Shown here piece by piece: positions 44,890 to 58,049 of a stretch of 64,000 nucleotides of DNA. The translations under genes were made by a program, and so were the position numbers. The notes under the pieces are model-generated. The model saw only the letters and a program-made list of their open reading frames with translations. It was not told where the DNA came from and made no database searches. Where the stretch lies: contig CAJNDS010000681.1 of assembly GCA_905221605.1 (NCBI GenBank), forward strand, positions 26,682 through 90,681. The letters are read 5' to 3'. Source of the DNA: Symbiodinium natans (Eukaryota; Sar; Dinophyceae; Suessiales; Symbiodiniaceae). Numbering within the stretch: the first letter of the stretch is position 1; each line of letters starts with the position of its first letter.

Positions 44890-46642
44890 TTCATATGTAA
44901 ACGAAAAAAGGGGGCAGGAAATGAAGCGAACGAAAGGTGAGAGTGGACAAAGAAGCACCTTTTTTGCAAGGTTTCCAAAAAATAGAGGTCTCCGGTGTGG
45001 GCTGTGTCACCAAGTGTCACTCAACAGGACAGACCTGTTGGAAGGAAGTGCTTAAACCTAAGAGGGCATGACTATGTCAGCCGGGCTTTCGTGTAGGGTC
45101 GCGGGCATGTCATGAGCTAAGAGGTGCCAGTTCCACAGAGTCGACAAAGCCCGGGAGAGTTTGGCTGGTCAACCCATGGCTTGGCGACTTCAATGGCTCA
45201 GACAATGACTGACGAAGGTCGTCATGAGCGAAGGTGCGCGGCCTCGGAATGCCTAAGAAAGTCTCGTGCTGGGAGATATGGGCTATCTGACCGGGGCTAG
45301 GTACTAGATTACTAGCACAGCGCGCAACCCATGCAATTTGCACACTTCCAGTAGCATGGCAGCAACGCATATCTGGGCAAAATTGTTTCGTGAGTGTAAG
45401 GCGTGGACACACATGTTGCAAGACTTTGCAAACTGCCGGTGAGCACTGAAGAGCAACTTCCCCTTGCGGCGACGAGCCTCAGAATGAATCTCGCAGTTTT
45501 TGGCTCCCTGATTGCGCTGTGGCCGAACCCCCTGATGTCTGAGATGATGCGTCAGTGCCTAAGTGAATTGCTTTTCTGGGTGGGATTCGAAGAGCAACAG
45601 AAACCTAGGTGCCTCACACTAACACTAGCAACGATGTGTAGCAGCACAGCAGCCAGGTGATGCTGCAGCAGAGGCGGGGCTCATCCGTCGACTATCGTCT
45701 ACTACTGTACAAGTTTCAGCGGATCGGGGGACCGGGATGTGGGAGCACAAGCTGCGCAAGCTGGCGCAAGCTGGGGCAAGCTGGGGTAATTCAGATGCTA
45801 CTTTATGCACGGCTTTGCGGGCCTTTAGAGGCTGCAGGCCGTTTTTGCTTCTTCGCAGACTGCCCAACGGTGGCCCCCCCCCAATACGTCGCAGATGTCT
45901 TTATCGAGGGGGCTCAAGTTCAGCGTTTTCCGGGAGGTTGCTGATGCGAGGCTTCGAGCTGGCCTTGAGCAGGCGCGCACGGCAGGGCCATGCAACGAGT
46001 TGGCAGAACAAGACCTTTCCCCAAGTTGTTAAGTTGCAAAGCAGGTGTTGGCAGATGAAGCAGTGCGCAAGATACTATTGAAGATTTGAAGCAGATGTTC
46101 GAAGGCCTTGGCACAAGTGGCGACGGAGTCGGATGAAGATGACTGGTCACCGATTTCTTTATCCGACATCGTCGGGGCCTCAGGAGCTCCGAGGTTGGAA
46201 ATATCTTCGAAGGTTTCAGCGCAAGATGCAAACGGCATTTGGAAAAGTTTCGAAACACTTTGTCGCATTTCAGGAGCGGCGTCTCGCCGTGGAAGCGCAA
46301 GCGTAGATGCGTGTTGGTGCCTCGAGGGGGAACCTTGAGAAGGAAAACCTCAAACACCGGCGATCTTGTTTCTTTTTTCGGCAACCCAGAATTTTTGAGG
46401 AAGGGCTCGTGGCCACATCCAGCTGAGACTGCAAAGCAGCAACTAGCGCCGTACTGTAACATTCTTGGCCATCTTGATTTTCAACAGCATTCGATGAGTG
46501 CTTGCAGTTCAGCCACTTCTGCGAAAGGATCCCCCAGCACAGAGGGTCTTCACTCGTGGCACAAAATCATACTAAGACACTTCTGTTTTGGCATGCCGGT
46601 GTTGAAAATTAATATTCATCAGTACGCCACATGTGACTACAG
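44890..46642. other. gene-poor stretch upstream of the RuBisCO fragment
   Basis: I searched this stretch for upstream RuBisCO sequence and found none. Frames near 45403-45660 and 46029-46340 are open on one or both strands but not recognised. Confidence 0.5.
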
Positions 46643-47098
46643 GCCAACAAGGCCTCCGCCGCGACCTTCGCTGGCGCCTGCAGCGTCTCGAGCCAGGGCA
46701 AGGCCCTTGACTACCTGGAGTGGAAGCAGACCACCCCAATTATCTACGGCGGCATGAACGCTCTCCGCCTGCCGGCCTTGTTGGAGAGCCTGGCGGGCCT
46801 GGCCCGCTCCGACGTGATCTTGACCGGCGGTGGCTCCTTCGGCCGCAAGGATGCAGCCAAGTCGGGTGCCACTTCCTGCCACCAGGCTGAGGAGAGGTCC
46901 GGCAACGTCAGCCTGAGCGATCGTGATTTTGAGTTCGGCAAGAGCCACGAGGAGATCAACGGTGTCATCCAGAAGGATGCCGACCAGCTCTACCTGGGCA
47001 AGTGCGGCCACACCGACGAGTCCTTGCTGCAGGCGGCCAGCTTCGACTGGGACAAGGCCGCAGCAGAAGCGTGCCAGTGCCAGCTTCATGTTTTATAG
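46643..47098 (+). pseudogene. rbcL: form II RuBisCO large subunit, C-terminal fragment
   Basis: After a CAG acceptor at 46642, a GC-rich frame of about 151 codons reads [15 protein letters not shown], then [68 protein letters not shown] and [13 protein letters not shown]. These follow the C-terminal third of form II RuBisCO in order, including the phosphate-binding GGG. Form II is the nuclear-encoded, plastid-targeted CO2-fixing enzyme of peridinin dinoflagellates, usually about 485 residues and often in tandem or polyprotein arrays. Compared with the family, the segment after CHQAEE (normally ...WKLWKAGTYGD...) is shortened to RSG, and a few residues are missing elsewhere. No N-terminal or catalytic-lysine region is found upstream. 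The frame is intact but the fragment cannot be an active enzyme on its own. It is either a pseudogene piece or an exon co-opted elsewhere. Confidence 0.8.
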
Positions 47099-48612
47099 GT
47101 GTTTCCGTACTGCAACGTGGGAACCTCAGGGTCCTCATTGCATGCAGGTGGACCTGCAAATCAAAATCGCGGGAAGCTTGGATGCGTGCACCCGTGCAGT
47201 GGATACTCGTACCATCACGTGACCGAGGCTCAGCGACTCAGCAAGTCGCTCAAACAACCACGGCTGAGCTGGTATCTGCCGTAGCACACTCCGCGACAAC
47301 AAACAGGTTTCACAGCATGGAAAATGAAATGGGAACTGGCTTATGCAGGAGTTTAGGAGGTGAGGATTTATGCCCCACTAATTTCCTATATCACGTGAAG
47401 GTCTGCTTCCGCTACCCTATACCAGAGGTATGTAAGGAGTCTTGGACCAGAACATTGCTAATGATTCTGGTGTCTGCCGTGTACCGCGGTGTACGTTTCT
47501 TCTTGTGGGGCTCACTGATGCAACACCTCCTCCATCAAAGGCTTATCAAAGTAGGGCACCCTCGCAGATATGCAGCGCCACAAGGATTAGCCAGGTCTTC
47601 TCTAGTGCTCTAGCATGTCCTTCTTGTAGGGTCCCTTGTGAGGATTGCAAAAGGATTGATACAGGAACTGCCAGCTGAAACATGGCACAACAACAATCTG
47701 AATCCTCCGGCTTGGATTGGGTTTTAATGGAACCGTCGTGCTCTCTTTCTGGTGACTAGAAGGGAATACGGTATTTCCTTGTTCCCTACTAACCCCTAAT
47801 TTTTGGGGCATATTGGGGTTAGGCTTAGGGGGCTCGGGGTTTGTGCTTTAGGGTACATAGGTTTTGGTTTTGACGGCTTAGGGTTTTGGAGATTTGTATA
47901 TATAGATATATTGTGGCTTAGGGAATAAAGGGTGATTTGTGCTCTTGAGGTTCTTAAGGTATTCCAAGACTTCAGTAGGTCAGAAATAATGAGATCTCAG
48001 AGGCCCAGAATTTTTTCTACAACGCGTGTTCGTTGCTTTCCCTGTTTGTCGAGGCCATCCCCAAGCCGTTCATGGGACTTTTTGCTTTCGTAGGGTGGGG
48101 AAGTTTCGCTGCACGCCGGGACAAGCGCCCGTATTCCCTCCACTCCACCAGTCACAAAGGCCTCAAGCAACAGCAAGCCTGCTGTTGCTGCTGCTACCAT
48201 AGGTTGCAGCCGCAAACCCAACAGCAAAAACCCTGAATCCCCAAGCCCGAAGAACCCCAAAACCTGAAATTCCCAAACTGCAGCATCTGGCTCCATTGCA
48301 CCCCGATGGTGTAGACACCACGTACGTGGGTGGGATGCCCACGGTCGGGATCCGGCCCTATGGGGGTTCTCTGAAAATTACGCGCGCTACTGCCTAAACT
48401 CCTCAAACGGGATTATATAGGGGACGATTCTGGGGCTTATCCAGAGGGATACTAGGAGTTTAGATTATAGCTCATATGGGGATAGTGGAAAAGAGAATGG
48501 AAAATATTACATAGTACAATAGGGTTTTCTTTGCTGGGTTCATACAAAGTTTAGGGTGTAGGGCAGATTATTTCCAATGCGCCATTAAAATGAATGATCA
48601 TCAGGGTACAGG

Positions 48613-48646
48613 TGTATACATATATATATATGTATATATGTATATG
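48613..48646. repeat. TA/TG microsatellite
   Basis: Mixed TA, GTATA and TATG units in gene-free DNA. Confidence 0.85.
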
Positions 48647-49269
48647 CAGTAGGCTTCGCACTTGAATCTCCGCTGGATCCCGCCGCGCAGCTGCATTGGC
48701 CGCGGCCTCAGGAAAGTCAGGATGCAGAATTGTTCATGCAGACATGCCCACACTATAAGTTCGTGCAGCATGAGTTGCTGCTCAGGTTACTATCCCTCAC
48801 ATATCTTACATTCCTCAATACTTGTCAGAACTAGCCCCAAAGCGTCAAAGCGTCCATGCAACGTATATATAGTTTCGAGTTTCAGGGTTGCTAGGGTTTC
48901 GGATTTTCATTTGCTTTTTTTCAGAAAGGAATGAAGAAGCGGAAAAGATAGTGGACACTACCCTATTGTGGTGGGTTACATAGGAGCTGCTACGAGGATG
49001 CATGCCTCCGATCCTAACTCACAACCAAAACGAATGAGCTTAGGATATGTGGCCTAGGGAGCTTGGGGCTGAAAGTTCGAAAGGCTTATGTGGCAAGCTG
49101 ACTCTAAACCCTCAGCCTAAGCCCCTAACCGAAATCGAAATCCTAAACCCTAAGCCCTGTACATGCATGCTAGCAGGATGTGTCCGGGGCGTGCGTGCGA
49201 CATGGCTCAACGGCACACAGTGTCGTGGGGATCTCCAACAAACATATTGATCCGGCCTTTGGTTAGCTG

Positions 49270-49345
49270 GGAATGAAGGAATGGACAAGAAAATGGAAAT
49301 TACTGTACTGGGTATAGGGATTATAAGGGTCCATTCCTTCATTCC
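49270..49345. mobile_element. 76-bp MITE-like element with 16-bp terminal inverted repeats
   Basis: GGAATGAAGGAATGGA at 49270-49285 is the exact reverse complement of TCCATTCCTTCATTCC at 49330-49345. The core contains AATGGAAATTACTGT and a GGGTATAGGGATTATA phrase. Related cores recur at 48920-49000, 59540-59700, 60600-60640 and 62935-62960, so it belongs to a small family. No coding capacity. Confidence 0.75.
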
Positions 49346-50099
49346 TAGGCACGCAAAGGCCAGTGATTGCAGATGTCGGACTGTTGAAAGACGCTATGAA
49401 AGCATTGTGTGCTTTTTGAGATGGACATGATTCACGCTCGTTCCCAGATAGCACTTAATCCCAAACACCCTAAACCCTGGACCCCTAACCCACAAACCCT
49501 TGGTAGTTCCCCAGCTCCCATCCATGCGTGAGAGGTGTTGTCAACAGTTTCAAGTTTCGCATGCCGAAAAGAGAGCGCTGCTCTAGCGGGACCTTAGGCT
49601 CCATACTAACACCCCAAAAGATTAAACGCCCGACTCCGACCAGAAGCCCGACACCTTGCACTTTAAATCCTCACTACTTTTTGGTTGAGGCATTTCATGG
49701 CTACATCATTGGACGACCTTGGCTACCCCAATCCCTGCACCCTCAACCCTGAGCTCTCAATGCACAAGCCCTTCACTCCAAGCCCTCGACCCTACAGCCC
49801 TAGCACAGACTTGACGCGGACAGCGGTCTTCATATTGTGTCGTGGCAAAACCTGAAAAGCTGAAGCAGCACTCTCCGAAATCGGAGAACGAGGTGCGCCA
49901 CCTTGAAATTGAGGTTTGTAGATGCAGACTACGAGTGCTGGCCTGAACGCTGGTTTTTTGGCGTGCAGCGCTGCAGCAACGCCTTGACGTCCAGAGCCGA
50001 CCAGGAGATGGCCAAAGCACGCGCCACATCGTGAGCCCAAGGCCCGTGAAACTCAAGGCAGGAGCATCAAGTTTCAGTCCAAAGGCCCCCTACGGCTAT

Positions 50100-51900
50100 A
50101 CTTTCGGGCCAGAGTCTCAAGCACTCTGTACATGCAAAGAAATGTGATAAAGCCTAATGTTGAAAAGGCGCTTCCTGTGCTGAAGGAATACTTGAAGTAC
50201 AGCGCCATAGAGGATAGGTATGACGCACTAGGCCCAGAACAACAATTATCTGAAGACTGCGCCCAAGCGACGGGAGTCCCCTTTGCAAGAAACGCTAAAG
50301 CTTGGGATCCACATGACAGTAAAGCCGGAAAGCCTCCAAGGGCATGGCAATGGCGACGGACCACAAAGCTGAGCTCCATCGGCCCCTGCCTCAGGGTACG
50401 TTCTGCCTTCCCGCAAAGTAACATGGAACCTGATAATGAGCATTGTGTAGCCCACGGTGCCTGTTGAAAGAGAGTCTTTGGGGTTCCACGGTAGTTTGGG
50501 GGGAAGCCATCAGCGCTGAGGGATTGGGGTTAAGGGCTCAGATTTTGTGGGCTTGTAGATTGAAGGGTTTGAGTTTGGAGGTTCAAGGTCTAGGTGGTTC
50601 AAAGATTCGAGAGCAGGGGTAATCAGGCATGAGGTTTTGCAGAAAGGGGACACATGCTGGGGCGCGATGCTCTAATCCCCTTCGCTGTGTCAGGTCATGT
50701 TTCGGAAAGTCCCCAGACGGGCTTTTGGGTGGGGCTTTGAGTTTAGATGCAACCTCCGCGATTCCGCACGAATCGCACAAAGGCTACTTTAGAGTTTCAG
50801 GACTTAGGATGCGGGCTTAACATGAGGAGTTTGGACTAGATTCGTGGCTCAGGTTTGAAGATCGTGGGTTTTTTGGATGTTTTGGCGTACAGCAAAGGGT
50901 TCTGAGATCATGTCCGAAAAAACTTTGGATTTATCCGAGGGCCTCCTTCATAGCGGTGTCACGTTGGGAAGATTGATCTTCAAATGCGTCAAATAGACTA
51001 GGCTTCTTATTCGTAGATCTAAAGGTGGAGGGCGGGTACAGGTGACGAGCCCATGTTCGCGATAGGCGAGCCCATTGCTAGCTTATAGTCTTAACAGGAC
51101 CTTTGGGGGGGGGGGGGGGGTACCATGTCTGTGGGAGGGCGTAATGCCTCCATCATCAGACCCAGTACCCCTTATCCTGCTGTTGTCTAGCCCTAATGAT
51201 TCCGGACCGTGGTTTGGGGGGGTTGGATCCTGGGGTGCTGGATCCATGGGGTTTTAAGGCACAAAACCAAATCCCTCAAAAGTTACATATTTCATAACAC
51301 GTTATCGTTAAAATGAAAAATAGTGTCGGCAATCCAGGTTGAGACAAAGCAGCATTGATTCTTTCTTGAAAATATGTGACTTTATCATCGCTGTCACTTT
51401 GTTTGGATGTGTGTAAATGTTTTTTTTTGTTGTTTTTGTTGTGTTGTGTCTGTTTGTCGTCTTTGCAAATCTTCATTTTGATGCACGCTACACCTTTCTG
51501 GATATGCCGAGCCTTTTGCATCAGCCGCTTGCTGCCAGGCCTTAGCCTTCTAATTACATTGTGAATGTTTACAAACCCGGGACCCTGAACGCTAGACCCC
51601 TACAGGATGAGAAGAGCGTAGAACCGAACCTTGAACCTCCGTCCTTTAAACCGAAACCCCAACTCCTCGACCCTCAGCGCAGGTTCATCCATAGCTACCT
51701 CAACAGGCCGCCTTCAAAGACAGACATAGCCGCGACCTGAGGACCATGTTTGCCAGGTTGCCGCTTTCTGAATGGTTCATGTCTTCTCTTGAAGTTTGAA
51801 GCGTGATTCCCAACACCGCAGCTGAGGGAGCTGGGGTGAAGCCGAGACGTAGCAACAGAAACCGTCGACCTTAGAAGCACATGTTATATCTCAAGGGCGG
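50100..51900. repeat. segmental duplication, copy 1 (contains repeat R1)
   Basis: 50100-50470 matches 58050-58410 closely, with shared phrase CTTCCTGTGCTGAAGGAATA. The following R1 copy (50474-50945) matches 58400-58910, and short stretches further right (near 51010 and 51535-51600) match 59160-59290. Unique insertions in each copy break the alignment. The minus-strand frame 50074-50424 is shared with 58018-58539, but no family is recognised. Confidence 0.8.
51105..51120. repeat. G16 homopolymer
   Basis: Sixteen consecutive G in gene-free DNA. Confidence 0.85.
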
Positions 51901-52031
51901 GCCTTCAGGCCCGAAGCAGGTTTTCTAGTGGGAATATGAAGAAATAGAGGTTTTCCGAGATCGAGAAAATGGAAGGTTTTCCAACCATTACCGCCACTAC
52001 TACCCATCGTGCGAGCATTGTGTTTGCAAAT

Positions 52032-52064
52032 GGGGGGGGGGGGGGGGGGGGGGCCCCCCCCCCC
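52032..52064. repeat. G22 followed directly by C11
   Basis: Twenty-two G run straight into eleven C, a self-complementary homopolymer junction able to fold on itself. Confidence 0.9.
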
Positions 52065-53744
52065 AACGCCTCCGCTGTATTCCAAGAGGAAAATGGGTTA
52101 TTTGTGGTGCTTATTTGCTTTTTTTGATCCCTTGGGGTTGTTTTTTTTGATGCCTATTTTTTTTGATCCTTCACCCGGGGCCCGCATAGAGCTTTGACAT
52201 GGTTCCTATCAGTTCGAAAAGGCGCAGCAGCTAGAATGGAGTCCTGCTGAAGATACATCATGTGTGCTTATGTTGCTATGGTTTCCACACTGAAGCATTT
52301 TGATTTCTTGGGCCGCCACTCCCTGGCTATTCCCGTTTCCCGTAAGACTACTCCGTAAAATGCTCGTCATAAAGAAGCCTGAATAATTCTATATACCTCA
52401 ACGCCGCCCCCTCATTCGGCAACAACTTTCTGAAGATATGGACTCCATTCTTATTATACAAATCGCATCCTGAAGTTTTCCTCGTTGAACTCCTGAAAGG
52501 AGACGCCAGCCGGTATTGGGGGGTGTTGCATATCTATATAAGATTAGGAGCAACCCTAAGCCCTAAACAGCCAAACTCTAAGGTCTACTCGGTGACTAAG
52601 TTTGGGGCCGGATGGCAGGCCGTTGTGAGGTTAAATGGATGGAATGGTAGGGGCCCTAGGGTGGGTGTTTGCAATGGATCGAGGTCTTGTGGGCTTCAGG
52701 TTAGGAATATGGTGTTCATCGGTCCTATAGACTCCTATAAAACCCAGTTTCCGTGCAAGGGTCCAAGTTTGTGCGGATATGGTCCCAATAATGGAGAATC
52801 CAATGAAAAGTGACATGGAAGCAAGGGTTACATGGACGGTTACATACGGTTTACGAATACAATCCAAGGTTTAGAGCTTTACGTGTTTAAGGTTTTGTGA
52901 GGTTCAGGGGTTCAGGGGTTTAGGGATTTAGGGGCTAAGGGCTTTGTTTTCAGCATTCAGGGCTTAAGGATTTCAGGACTTCGTCTGGGGTTGTAGAATT
53001 TCTGGTGCAACGTTCGGCGTATAGGGGTTACACTAAATTCGATTTGAGGCTCGAGGTCTTGGTAGAGATTTTCAGGGATAGGAAGTTGGGATTGCACGGT
53101 TGAAGGGATTAGGGTTCTCTGAGTTATGATTTGAGGTGAAGGATCCATTAAGGGCTGAGTGAGACTTGAGGGCTGAGGAGTAGGTATTTCGAACATCAGG
53201 TAGAACAACAAGAACAACAAAAGAGCGCGGATTCTTCATGTCGCGAAGTTTGTCAAAACTATGGGTCACCTTCTGGGGGTGTCATGATGCGGAGCTTTTC
53301 TTAGGGAAGGGAAGGTGAGGAACAGCAGGGGCTCTCAATGGCAGAGTCTTCCCTCATATGGCCATGCTTCAGTCCGTCCGTCTCAGCACCGCATCTTAAA
53401 CGGCTCTAGATTCTAGATCTTATTGCAGACCGTCCTTCCACCCCACCCCCCTCCACATGGACAAATATTTTATTTTTATATATCACCTTTATATTGCCTC
53501 CAGAATTTATGACCCCCATGCAACCCCTATATCATCCACTTATACACCAAGGAGTGGAGTATGCTGGCCACCTCTGCAGCAACGCCTGCGCGGCGGAACA
53601 CTCCGCTGCTCAGCAGGCGCTGCACGCGCTTCAGGCGCGGTCCATGTAGCATGGTTTCACGGTTATACAGAGTTGAGGGCTTTAAGGTTTTCGGGTTCAG
53701 GGGTTGAGGGTTTAGAGTTTAGGTGGGTGTGAAGCTACTGCTCT

Positions 53745-53797
53745 AGTGTGTGTGTGTGTGTGTGTGCGTATATATATATATATTTATATAGATATAC
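53745..53797. repeat. TG then TA microsatellite
   Basis: About eleven TG units are followed by a TA-rich run. Confidence 0.85.
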
Positions 53798-55319
53798 CAT
53801 GCTACAAGAGTTCGACTCACACGGACATAAGTGCAACAAGAACATGTACTCGAAACTTGCCCCGCTCCTCCCCCCTAGAATCCTACGCTAGCACTAGCGT
53901 CCTAGTGCCTCCTTCAGAGCTTTAAAGTATTGCAGTAGAAAAGCAGGGTACGTGCGAGTCCACTGGCAGGGCCAAAATCAGAGGCCTCCACAACTCCGCA
54001 AGACACACAAGTAAGTCAAAACTTTTGGAGCGGTGATACATATATATATATACATAGATGATACCTCCGAAGCCCCATGTTGAGTAGTTCAATAATATTA
54101 TAAGCAAGCACCCCCCGCTGGTCTTCCGGATTTTCTACATGATTCCTTTACTTCGACGTTAATAAAGAAGCTCTTCCTTTTCTCTATATAACCTTCCCAC
54201 TAAATTGGCTACGAATATACGGGACAATGCTTTGCACCTGGTCTCCTTTTTATCTTCAGTAAGACCCTTCCCAAAGGTTTCTCAGGCTCTGGGCACCTGA
54301 TTGTCTATACATACATCCCTGGCTACATGTCTCTGATTCTGGCTTAGGATTAAGAACTTCCTACATCATCGGGTCCTGTTCTTCCACTAAAAAATCCTTT
54401 CCGAATTAGCTGCAAAGCTGGAAGTGTTGCTCTTTTTTTCATGCAGTCTTGATTATATAATTCTCAAATTCCGTGCACCTGTGTATGTCGATATACATCC
54501 CTTACTGAACACGCTTCACATTTAAAAGGGAATGGACTCCTGCTCTATTTGTTCTGAACACTTTGCTCAATGTGCTTCTACTGTCAAACAAGTTACCCAG
54601 ATCCTGGTCTTCTCATTTTCAGCATCTCAATTCCCTATTCAAGTATCTTTTGATCTTGGGAATTCTCAGGTCCTGGGATCCTTTGCTCAGCAGAAGTCTT
54701 GAATGCAGCGCACCTGCTGCTCCCATACAGAGATTCTACAAACTTGGACAAGAATTCTTTGACCCTGGCCTCTTCACACAACAAATCCCGGATTCTTGCG
54801 TTCTGCTGTTTCGATCATGAAGTTTATGTTCAAGGTTCGGAGTGGGTGGGCAAATTTAGTTTCAGACAGGCGCTAAAGGTCGAGTTCGAAACCAACAGTA
54901 TGATCAGAGCGCAAAATCACCTTGTCCTGTTCTTTCCGCACCCGGGAGGCGTCTTGAGAATCCCAGAATCCCCAGAATTCCAAATCTGGAATTCTGGAAG
55001 TATCAAGCCTTGTAAATCTGGAATTCTTGAATTGTGGGTTTCTGACACTTACCGACTATGTCGGGGCTATACAAGGTATAGGGATTGTATTCCCTTATTC
55101 CTGCTACGAACCAGTAAGTCTTAAGTCTTAAGTAAACTCCAACGTACATAGTCACGTTTAAGTAGATAGGACATGGCTTTGGGCATATTATAATAACATC
55201 CCCATATACCCCATATTCTATCTACTCAAGGAGAACAATAGGACCCTAACCACCTGCCGGGCAAAGGAAGCAGCTGCTCTTGGCTTCCGGCCTCCACCTG
55301 GCGCGGATCTGAGATGGGT

Positions 55320-55430
55320 TCAGGGTTTAGGGATGTAGGGGGTTTAGGGTTTAGGGGTTAGGGGTTTGGGTTCAGGGCTTCGGGGTTTAGGGGTTTAGGG
55401 GTTTGGGTTTAGGGGTTGGGGTTCATGTAA
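55320..55430. repeat. degenerate TTTAGGG array
   Basis: Around a dozen TTTAGGG/TTTAGGGG/TTTGGG words in one orientation, with variable spacing. Confidence 0.75.
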
Positions 55431-58049
55431 TGGCTCCAAATGCAGTCTCCCTTAAACCTAAGCCTTACCTCTTACCCCAATTACCTACAATTTAGTACTT
55501 ACGCCTAGTTCAAAGGTGTAATTAATCCATAACGGTATTTCTAAACTCCAGATCTGAAATAATTCACACGTGCCTAAGGGTGAGTGGGGGATTGAATACC
55601 AGCATCATACACCTGTGTCTATTGTCGTGACCAGTTTGGGAATCCACTCCCCAATACTCCTTGAAGCCCTAAGCCCCAAGCCCGAAACCCTGAGCAGCAA
55701 AAACAGCTTCGTCATCCCAAGCGCTCGAAAACGACCAAAGTGATTTTTGCGTCGTGGCTGACGCATTACCCATATCATCGGGTTGTCTAGTGCCAGCAGG
55801 GAAGGATATATGACATGTTACAATGCTTGAGCACCCAACCAACATGCCCTGCAACCTACGTCAACCCTAAACACTGGATCCTCGACGTTGAGCCCGCGAC
55901 CCCCAGCCCTAAATCCAGTACCCTTCGCCCTGAGCCCTAAATCCTAAGCCGTTCCTAAGCCATAAACTCTAAACCCTAAACTCTGAAGCCCATTTAAACC
56001 TACCATAACTTAGGGTTCTCAAATTTCTTTACTCTCAAAATGTTGCATTTTCAACATCAAAATGAGACCCCAATTCCTAAGTAATGGTAATAAACTCTAA
56101 ACCCGAACTCTCAACCCTAAAACTCACCCCTGAACCCGACACTGTTCTGAGTCCCACAAGCACCGCCGCCTGGGCTGAGCATCCGGCCACCGGTCGAGAC
56201 TTCCAGCCATGAAGGCTTGACGATGTGGTTTGGGGTTTAGGGGTTTAGGGTTTAAGATTTAGGGTTAGGGTTTAGGATTTTGGGCTTAAGGTGTAGTTGC
56301 ATGATCCTAAGTACCTCATAGTATGGAATCTGTAGCCGGAGTACGCAAAGACAGCGTTGGGCTCAACAGGGGAATCTGCTTGCTAAGTTCACGCTTCACT
56401 GAGTCCTTTTCCGGAGCATCCACTTCTGTCCGTGCCTTCAAGTCGTAGACAGCTACAAGCTACCGCAAAAAGGGTGCGCCTTAAGCCAGCACTTGAAAGC
56501 ACTCATGTCAAATGTTGGTCCACGTAATTATCTGAGCTTAGGCCGTTAGCCTACGCTCCTTAAAAGGGTTCCAAAGGGTTCAGGGTTTAGGGTCTACACT
56601 GCTTAGAGGGCGGGGATTGTATAGGGTTCTTATTCTAGGGCTTATGAAGGGGGATACAGGAGTCAAGACTATAGCTCATGTAGTTGTTTGAGTTTTGAAG
56701 GAGGGCTCCAGTTATTCTGAGACATCTCCCCACCAAGAAAACCGTGCTTACAACCGGTGGTAATTGGTATTGTAATCTTACTCATGAAGCTCCAACACTG
56801 GCACGAGGAGCTCGAATGAACCTGGTGGCCTCTCGGCAGCAAATGCGCTTGATGCTACTCCCGCTGTTGATGTTGCAGGCTGCTGCACGGACCCCTACTC
56901 TGGGGGCACAGTTCCGTTTAGTACATAATTCCCGGGCCCTTCTAGCTTAAGGGTCCCGTTGTATTTGGGTTCCGCTGGGGCACGCCTGTGTTGAGACCAT
57001 CTGCCATATGTAAAAGATGGAAGTGGATCAATCAGGCTGATGTCAGAACCCTGCAAAGCCCTCTTCCAATAAGACGCTCATTTGAATCGTGCCTTTTCTG
57101 GGAGCCCACGTTAGCTCTGCGCAATGCCAATCATCGGCCACGGCTACACCAGCAGATTATAGGCAACTGCAGGAACGTGACGCCCCCTTCATAGTCATTG
57201 CAGTGTAGGGTTAACCTTGTGGGGTTCCAAGATGACGCTGGTTAGACGTAGTACTAGCCAAAGGCGCTGTGCATGGAACCGAGGCCTACAGCCAGCCTCC
57301 GATCCCGCAGGCGAGTGACGAATGTAAGCACTGCGGTTGACACGCCGAAGCCTGCATGACCTCGTGCTTCTAAACTCCGATAATCCCAATTCTATACGGT
57401 ACCTGGCAACGTAGTACGTGAGGTCATGCAGTATTTCGAGTATCAACCGTACTATGGGGAGCAAGATATTCATGAGGGATGAATGTGGGCATAGGTACGG
57501 GGAACTTCAATGTTATTCCCAACCCCCTACAGAACCAGCAAGCTCAGGAATTTGCAGGTTGTTTGTGCTTAGGTGTATCCTGTGGGTGCCCTTCTTCGGG
57601 ACCCCTCCTGCAGGGCTTGGTGAGGGCACATTTGGAATCCCTAAACTGCAAGAGGCGCCTGTAAAGATTACTGACCCTCAAAAAAAGCCTAGAGAATGAG
57701 TCTCTGGAGTTCTGGTTCTGGACTTCCGGAATTGTGGACTTTTGGAAAACTAGGGGCTGCAAATGTGGAATTGCTGAAGTGTTGAAGTTCGGGGCTGCAA
57801 GTATGGAACTGTGGAATGGTGAAACTACAAAAATATTAAAGCATAGAGTTGAAGTGCAGCAAGGATGGTATCCTGAGACGCGTTTTTTTGGGTGGTACCA
57901 CATGTACGTATGTAATGTAGGTAGGTATGTATGTATGGCACCCCCCCTGACAGGCCCACGTTTTGTTCTTTTCTTTGCCCATGTACCGACCTCAACACAG
58001 TGCTTCGGACTACATCATTAAGGGGGCAGGGATTGAGTATAAGTGCAGG

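Larger units (their letters stand above)
47099..50070. other. gene-poor stretch
   Basis: No recognised gene. A + strand frame around 48005-48165 (LFVEAIPKPFMGLFAFVGWG) looks like one membrane-protein exon but cannot be named. Telomere-like words are frequent (47810-47880, 49100-49160, 49460-49500). A TA/TG microsatellite lies near 48613-48646. The small inverted-repeat element at 49270-49345 is listed separately. Confidence 0.5.

Noticed and set aside
44583-45055. Overlapping frames on both strands (ARFGQILPG-type peptides)
   Set aside because: Products of the palindrome, which reads similarly on both strands; not genes.
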